Assembly (NCBI GenBank): GCA_018398585.1
Contig: JAGTTD010000015.1
Coordinates: 377,001-441,000, forward strand
Length of the DNA stretch: 64,000 nucleotides
Direction of reading: 5' to 3'
Source: Simmondsia chinensis
Lineage: Eukaryota > Streptophyta > Magnoliopsida > Caryophyllales > Simmondsiaceae
The notes under the pieces were generated by a model. That model did no database searches. It worked only from the letters and a program-made list of their open reading frames with translations, and had not been told where the DNA came from. Shown here piece by piece: positions 60,906 to 64,000 of this stretch; positions within the stretch are counted from its first letter, which is position 1; each line of letters begins with the position of its first letter. Position numbers and translations under genes: made by a program.

Positions 60906-61107
60906 TCAGTATATAAGCAAACTCTATTATTTATTTATGTTAATAATATAATTTATCAGTATGTCTCCTTTTATGCAATAAAATTTTCAATTATTAAAAA
61001 ATATAATCCATCAGTTATCAAAATAAATATAATAATTTAAAATTTAATTACACATCATACATCACATGAAAAACTCTAATTTTATTTATTGAAAAGAAGT
61101 ATTAAAT

Positions 61108-61290
61108 TTTGTTTTTTTTTTGAACACTACAAAGCCCGCAGGCCAAAATTATATTCGACAAGCGTCCATAGATACAAAATCAATCAAGGGAAGGGTGACA
61201 GCATTCCACCAATCATGATTACAGATGTCTGAGAAGTGCCCCTTAGCTACAAAATGGGCCACCCTATTACAAATTCTAGGGCACCCTATT
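61108..61290 (-). pseudogene. RNase H-domain C-terminal fragment of an L1-type LINE
   Basis: The minus strand reads RICNRVAHFVAKGHFSDICN, HDWWNAVTLPLIDFVSMDAC, then a stop, followed by 'tttggcctgcgggctttgtagtgttc' and an A-run. The same AHFVA...HDWW pattern is at 17473. Only the end of the domain is present. Confidence 0.65.
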
Positions 61291-61799
61291 ACAGATTAAA
61301 TATTTAAATTATATACAATTTAAACTTAGATACAACAAGATCAGCGTGTATTTTTATTTGATAGTGAAAGTACATAACTCGTTACATTCTCGGCCCAATC
61401 CTTTGACCCATAAACAATAACTCTTTACCCGATCCATTTTCTTTTTGTGAACACCTTTACCCGATCCATCAACCCATCAAAAATGGTTGGAAATATATTG
61501 GTAGTAATAATCAAATAAAAAATTATTAACTTGAAAAACATATAATAGGAGGAATGAAATTGTATCAATTAAGAATAAACAACAAAATATAAGTAGTAAT
61601 ACAAACAAGAATTGTAATATCAAATCAATAAAGATCTGGAAAAGCCCGTATTAATTGGGTTGAGTTATGCACTAAAAATAAAATTTTAAAAAAAAAACGT
61701 TCTCTTTAGAAAGGAAATATTGCTCTTGCATGAGTCTTATATTTAAATTTGACCGTACTCATTTTTCAAGATTCAACAATCTATTGGATCTCTATCAAT

Positions 61800-62040
61800 A
61801 AAGCAAAAAAAAAAGCAACATTCGTAGTGTCTCAAGGGCTACTGCCTAAGTAGGGCCGAGCGAGGGGGGGGAGGGGGGGATGGGGGAAGGATGTACACAG
61901 CCTTCCCCCTTCGGGGTGCTACTCTGAAAAGAGGCTATTTCCGAGAACCCCTAACCTAAGGGGTGCAACACAAGGACTTCTCAGGAGATCACCCATCTTG
62001 GTATTACTCTTGCCCAAGCACGCTTAACATCGAAGTTCTA
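61800..62040 (-). mobile_element. 5S rRNA-headed SINE, tail type B, 5'-truncated inside the 5S
   Basis: The minus strand begins TTAGAACTTCGATGTTAAGC, keeps GTGCTTGGGCAAGAGTAATA, CCAAGATGGGTGATCTCCTG, GTGTTGCACCCCTTAGGTTA, and GGCTGTGTACATCCTTCCCC, and ends GACACTACGAATGTTGCTTT plus a T-run. A 17-bp perfect duplication (attggatctctatcaat) is at 61783-61799 and 62041-62057. The target resembled the missing 5S portion (GATCCAAT versus GGATCCCAT), so microhomology may have set the truncation point. A G-rich expansion lies at 61862-61887. Confidence 0.9.
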
Positions 62041-62282
62041 ATTGGATCTCTATCAATGCAACACCAAAATGATCCCCGAATTATAACTATCAAACTCACT
62101 ATTAAAACATCATGGTACCTGATGATAAATCTTCAAACCTCCGGGTACCTAAGTGAAATTTTCCCTGATAACATTTTGAATTTCCATCAAAATCTCATGA
62201 AAGTGCAAGATCAAGATCCAATCTTTATCCAGAATAGGACAGTAATCAATCAAAAATTATGTATAAACTGCATGATCAATCA

Positions 62283-63590
62283 TCAATGAGACTTGCAATG
62301 TAAAAACAAACCAGTACAGACCTCATAGAACACCTCTAATATAAGTCCCCTGTACTCTTCTGAATTCATAGAAACATAACAATTCAATAAATATCTAAGA
62401 TCCTTTGCCTCTTCTATCCTTTTTGCCATTATCATCTCCATCATTGACCTCCTAAAATCCTCTCTCGGATCCCTCGAACGTTTCTCCATCGCTACCTGTT
62501 CAGAACTTCACATGTGAGTTTTGATAATAAGTCGGGGGTTATTTGGACCAATTCTAAATGGGTTCGGATGAAAGTTCACCACTTGAGTTTATATGGGGAT
62601 CTGAAGAGCTAACTCCTTCAAATAAGTTAGAGCTTGTCAAGAAGCATCTAGATGAATGTCCAAAAATGGTTTCTTACTTAAACAATACGACTTCGTGCAA
62701 GTCTCATTGGACTTGAAGCGTAGTAATGCACATGCCCATCGTAGACAAGCTGACTTAATACCGTTAATGATTCTATATGCCAATCGAGTAAGAAATTTGT
62801 GAGAGACAGTAAGATCAACATACAAGCCAAATGTTGTTTCAAAAAATGCTAAATGGATTTTGGTATAGAACTTCATCATTTGGGCTTATATGCAGATCTG
62901 AAGAGCTAACTCATTCAGATAAGTTAGAGCCTCTCATTGAATGTCCATTTTTGGTTGCATACTTTAACAACGCACTTTGGAAAAATTCTCGTTTGTCTTG
63001 AAGCAATGATAATACACATGCCCAACTCATATACGCGGTGCTAATACTGTGTTAAGAAAGTAACTATCCCAAAAGATTAAGTTATTTGTTAGAGTATAAA
63101 ACTTCTCTTGGCCCTTTACCTATCTTCTCAAGCTATCGGGACAGTTAGTTCCTTGATATGTTATTAGAGTCTTGTTGATCGAAAGGTTACCGGTTATAAT
63201 TTCCGTACAAGGTATGAAATAAGTCTGTACATTATTCACGCTACAAGTGCAGTCGGCTTAAGCTGCCAGTGATAACTTTACACACTAACAAAACTCAAAT
63301 CAAATTTGCACGCTTACCATAACAATGAATCTACTGCTCTTATGAGTATTAACAACTTTCCTCTTCATATCTCTGATATGCTTCCGTCTTGCACTTTCCT
63401 TGATCATCTGGTCAAGTCTCTCCTGGACCATGGCGTGGGCTAACCTAGAGACCGAACCACAATGAGCCGAGCTCGAGCCAGGCCGGTCCGGTTCCTCTGA
63501 TGAAGAAACACTTAGCCTGCTGCAGCTACTGCAACACAACCCCCTGCACCCTGTGACTCTCTTTAACTTGTTCTTCCTTGTTGTTTGCAT
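62283..63590 (-). CDS. OVATE family protein, 161 aa, two exons
   Basis: Exon 1 is 63318-63590 and exon 2 is 62283-62495. The GT-AG intron of 822 bp is in phase 0. Exon 1 encodes a basic start [12 protein letters not shown], a Cys/Ser-rich stretch ([19 protein letters not shown], 15-33) and ends KSSRFIVM. Exon 2 completes the OVATE domain: [59 protein letters not shown]. The join [16 protein letters not shown] falls at the start of the domain, about residues 88-152. OFPs are plant repressors that bind TALE homeodomain and TRM proteins and shape organs. Most OFP genes lack introns, so the intron in the domain is unusual; an expressed transcript is needed to prove it. The intron holds copies of the 'agagtataaaa' repeat. 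Confidence 0.85.
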
Positions 63591-63883
63591 TTTTTTTCTT
63601 TTTTTTCTTTTTGGAAGAGGATTAATATTAATCTTAATGGGTTTGCAGAAGGGGTCATGTATTGTGAAATTAATAAGTTTAATTTGGGCAAGTGGGGTCT
63701 TTTGATTCCTCATGATTATGTCTTTAGGTTTAGGTTAATTAGGGGTAGATGGATCATAAGACATGTGGGCAATTAAGATTAGGCATGTTGATTATGTGTA
63801 AGTATGATGGATTAATTGTCTAAAGTCCTTATTCCAATACAATATAATATAGAAATATTATTGCTTTGTGTGTTAAAGACTCA

Positions 63884-64000
63884 AGAAAGGGTGTTACTCT
63901 GAAGGGAGGCTGTTTTCGAGAACTTCTAACCTGAGGGATGCAACACGAGGACTTCTCAGGAGGTCACCCATCTTGATACTACTCTCGCCTAAGCACGCTT
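63884..64000 (-). mobile_element. 5S rRNA-headed SINE, continues beyond the window
   Basis: The minus strand reads AAGCGTGCTTAGGCGAGAGT, AGTATCAAGATGGGTGACCT, CCTGAGAAGTCCTCGTGTTG, then CATCCCTCAGGTTAGAAGTT and CTCGAAAACAGCCTCCCTTC. It breaks off at about 63884 before the TACATCC block, so the 3' tail is missing, and the 5' part of the 5S lies outside the window. It is 294 bp upstream of the OFP start codon. Confidence 0.85.

Overview
The window is nuclear DNA of a flowering plant, most likely a eudicot. It is AT-rich and gene-poor, the genes have spliced exons in long introns, and dispersed retrotransposon and MITE debris fills most of the rest. The species cannot be named from the sequence.

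Seven protein-coding genes can be supported, five with recognisable Arabidopsis counterparts. They are: a plant-specific 208-residue CxCFRCY protein (9.0-9.6 kb, minus); a SHOU4/SHOU4L-type membrane protein that restrains cellulose synthase delivery (18.6-23.7 kb, plus, four exons); the peroxisomal short-chain dehydrogenase IBR1/SDRa (26.5-30.6 kb, minus, six exons, PTS1 SRL); ribosomal protein eL42/RPL36a (32.1-32.5 kb, minus, with a probable 2.3 kb 5' UTR intron); the TPR-PB1 protein CLMP1 (36.5-38.8 kb, plus, single coding exon); a 1-aminocyclopropane-1-carboxylate oxidase (40.1-43.4 kb, minus, four exons); and a short OVATE family protein (62.3-63.6 kb, minus, two exons). They are not an operon or an evident cluster. 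IBR1 (auxin precursor), ACO (ethylene), SHOU4L (cell wall) and OFP (organ shape) are all growth genes, but their proximity looks incidental.

Layout: 0-9 kb is repeats (LINE tails, MITEs, microsatellites). 10-18 kb is AT-rich and holds two adjacent foldback elements plus more LINE pieces. 18-44 kb is the gene-rich part. 44-62 kb is repeat-dominated, with RNase H-type LINE relics, LTR-like ends and nested hAT-like MITEs. 62-64 kb holds the OFP gene.

The most striking content is a short interspersed element whose 5' half is a plant 5S rRNA sequence (internal Pol III promoter included) and whose 3' half is the 3' end of an RTE-type LINE. Nine copies are in 64 kb, in both orientations. Six of them have target-site duplications of 13-20 bp or 11 bp that can be read directly. 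The presumed LINE partner is also present as 5'-truncated copies with its C-terminal ORF and the same tail. Two tail types and several 5'-truncated copies can be distinguished. A second unusual pair is two adjacent foldback transposons whose inverted repeats are each built from 30-bp periodic units ending in TACTGTAG, followed by GC-rich palindromic cores.
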